The translations under genes were made by a program, and so were the position numbers. From contig NZ_RHFH01000003.1 in NCBI RefSeq assembly GCF_004745075.1, positions 62,001 to 126,000 on the forward strand: a stretch of DNA of 64,000 nucleotides, read 5' to 3'. This DNA is from Brevibacterium sp. S111. Its GTDB lineage: Bacteria; Actinomycetota; Actinomycetes; Actinomycetales; Brevibacteriaceae. The notes under the pieces were generated by a model. The model ran no database searches. It saw only the letters and a program-made list of their open reading frames with translations, and had not been told where the DNA came from. This document shows, piece by piece, positions 62,735 through 64,000 of the stretch; position 1 is the stretch's first letter, and every line of letters begins with the position of its first letter.

Positions 62735-64000
62735 TGGCGGTCTCCGATTTCACGGCCGGCTTCGACATCGTCGACCCCGAAAAGCTCGGCACCGCAGAAG
62801 TCGGGGCCGCCGACAGCCGGGACGAAGTCTCACAGTCGCAGAACACCGGAGGGCAGGCGGAGGACCGCGCAGCGAGCCCTTCCGACATGGAAGCTGATGT
62901 CGACGAGGCGGCAGCGGGCGCGAGCGACTCGACCAGTGCAGAGCCCCGTGCCGCCGAGTCCGGAGAGTCCGACCCCGATGTGCCGGTGGACGAAGCCCCT
63001 GCGTCGTCGACCGAGAGTGGGAACCGATCCGGCACCCGCGCCGAGGCCGATTCCGCCACCGATTCCGCCAGCGATTCCGCCAGCGAGGCGGGAGCCCCGT
63101 TCGAACCGAACTCGATTCCCGTCATCACCGAAGACCGACCGCCGACTCACTCGGCCGACGACTCGGGGCCGCAGGGCAGTGCAGCAGCCGCCTCGGTGCC
63201 GGGGATCGAATACGGCGATGACGATCTGGTCCGCGGAATCGAGACCACCGACGCAAGCGACTCCGCAGGCCGGGGCGCAGGCGAGACGAACACGCGGGCC
63301 GACGACGAGGAGGACTTCTTCAGCGGACTGCGGGAGGACCCGCGGACCTCGGCGATGCCGACCGTCGAGGACGACGACGGGAGCGCATCGGTCAACGTCG
63401 ATGCCGACGCTCCGGACTTCGATGACACGATCTATGAGACGCGGACGGCGGCTGAACGCCTCGAAGAGATCCTGCTCGACGGCAAACGCGTCCTCGACCG
63501 GCGTGAGGCCGCGAAGCTCGGCGGGATCTCGACGGTATCGGCACGCAAGATGTGGCGCGCGCTGGGCATGTCTCAGGCGAACGAATCGGACAAGGCCTAC
63601 ACCGTCAGTGATGCTCATGCGCTGCGGATCTGGGCGAAGCCCGTCGCCGACGGCCTCATCGACCAGACCACTGCGCTGTCGCTGGCGCGTGCGATCGGAC
63701 AGACCACGGACCGTCTCGTCGTCTGGCAGATGGAGACGCTCGTCGAGTTCCTCACCGAGGAGAAGGGACTGACCGATCCGGAAGCCCGACGTGATGCCCT
63801 GCAGGTCGTCGAGGACATGATCGACCCTCTGCAGAAGATGCTCACCTATTCATGGCGACGCAACCTCGCCGATGTCATGGGGCGACTCAACGTCAACGTC
63901 TCCGACGGGCTGGCCATGGACAACCGTCAGGGCTGGTACGACTCATCGATGCCCTTGGCCAGGGCCGTCGGATTCATCGACCTCGTCTCCTTCACCCGTC
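62734..64000 (+). CDS. adenylate cyclase, Rv1264-like (partial, 5' part)
   Basis: At least 422 residues, running off the window. Residues 1-230 are an acidic Ser/Asp/Glu/Ala-rich disordered region, unusually long. Then follows a helical domain (LLDGKRVLDRREAAKLGG, WQMETLVEFLTEEKGL) resembling the autoinhibitory N-domain of the pH-sensing cyclase Rv1264. The last residues VGFIDLVSFTR are the start of a class III nucleotide cyclase catalytic domain. TGATG overlap with birA indicates co-transcription. Catalytic residues lie beyond the end, so activity cannot be judged. Confidence 0.82.
   Translation, partial: MAVSDFTAGFDIVDPEKLGTAEVGAADSRDEVSQSQNTGGQAEDRAASPSDMEADVDEAAAGASDSTSAEPRAAESGESDPDVPVDEAPASSTESGNRSGTRAEADSATDSASDSASEAGAPFEPNSIPVITEDRPPTHSADDSGPQGSAAAASVPGIEYGDDDLVRGIETTDASDSAGRGAGETNTRADDEEDFFSGLREDPRTSAMPTVEDDDGSASVNVDADAPDFDDTIYETRTAAERLEEILLDGKRVLDRREAAKLGGISTVSARKMWRALGMSQANESDKAYTVSDAHALRIWAKPVADGLIDQTTALSLARAIGQTTDRLVVWQMETLVEFLTEEKGLTDPEARRDALQVVEDMIDPLQKMLTYSWRRNLADVMGRLNVNVSDGLAMDNRQGWYDSSMPLARAVGFIDLVSFTR

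Overview
High-GC actinobacterial chromosome. GC-rich third codon positions, GTG starts, an Rv1264-like cyclase beside birA and accD, an Rv2578c-family radical SAM gene and an actinobacterial-type SOS box all point to Actinomycetota. The dense catabolic and transport content suggests Micrococcales, perhaps Brevibacterium; the genus is a guess from gene style, not a marker-gene call. I see no rRNA, tRNA, CRISPR array, insertion sequence or phage.

Layout. 69-4279 (minus): a 2,3-butanediol-dehydrogenase-like gene, then an operon of a polysaccharide-deacetylase/imidase-like enzyme, two SDRs and an 89-aa CGAC protein. 4393-12888: a copper-type P1B ATPase with a CsoR-like operator, a lipoprotein, RraA, D-cysteine desulfhydrase, a secreted protein, a dicarboxylate symporter, an acetamidase/formamidase and an SDR. 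12997-20434: acyl-CoA dehydrogenase, PAP2 phosphatase, a two-component pair, a DUF4352 protein, and a fructosamine-kinase-like plus BKACE pair. 20503-26874: a compact cluster of MDR dehydrogenase, diverged PTPS-like protein, glycosyltransferase, methyltransferase and LPG-synthase-like membrane protein, converging with a CDP-alcohol phosphatidyltransferase and a GTP cyclohydrolase II-RibD reductase fusion. This is the best candidate here for an undescribed pathway.

27180-36581: a 47-aa membrane protein, a formylglycine-generating enzyme, a CoA-transferase, a MatC-like carrier, a frameshifted NCS1 permease, then a histidine kinase and response regulator directly upstream of a fatty-acid desaturase (a DesKR-like arrangement). 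36592-42944: MBL protein, two membrane-protein/TetR divergent modules (one membrane gene looks 5'-truncated) around mgtC, and a radical SAM gene with a perfect SOS box. 43030-52107: flavin reductase and class C flavin monooxygenase with MFS carriers, another MFS gene, then an NCS1 permease and hydantoin-racemase-like gene. 52175-64000: GntR regulator, DUF885 peptidase, MFS, nitrilase-family hydrolase, TetR plus DHA2 efflux pump, acyl-CoA carboxylase epsilon and beta subunits, birA, and the N-terminal part of an adenylate cyclase running off the window.

The genes form short units of uptake carrier, catabolic enzyme and local regulator. A repeated promoter pattern (TAnnnT, about 6-7 bases, start codon) suggests that many transcription units make leaderless mRNAs. 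Convergent genes are often separated by long, nearly perfect hairpins.
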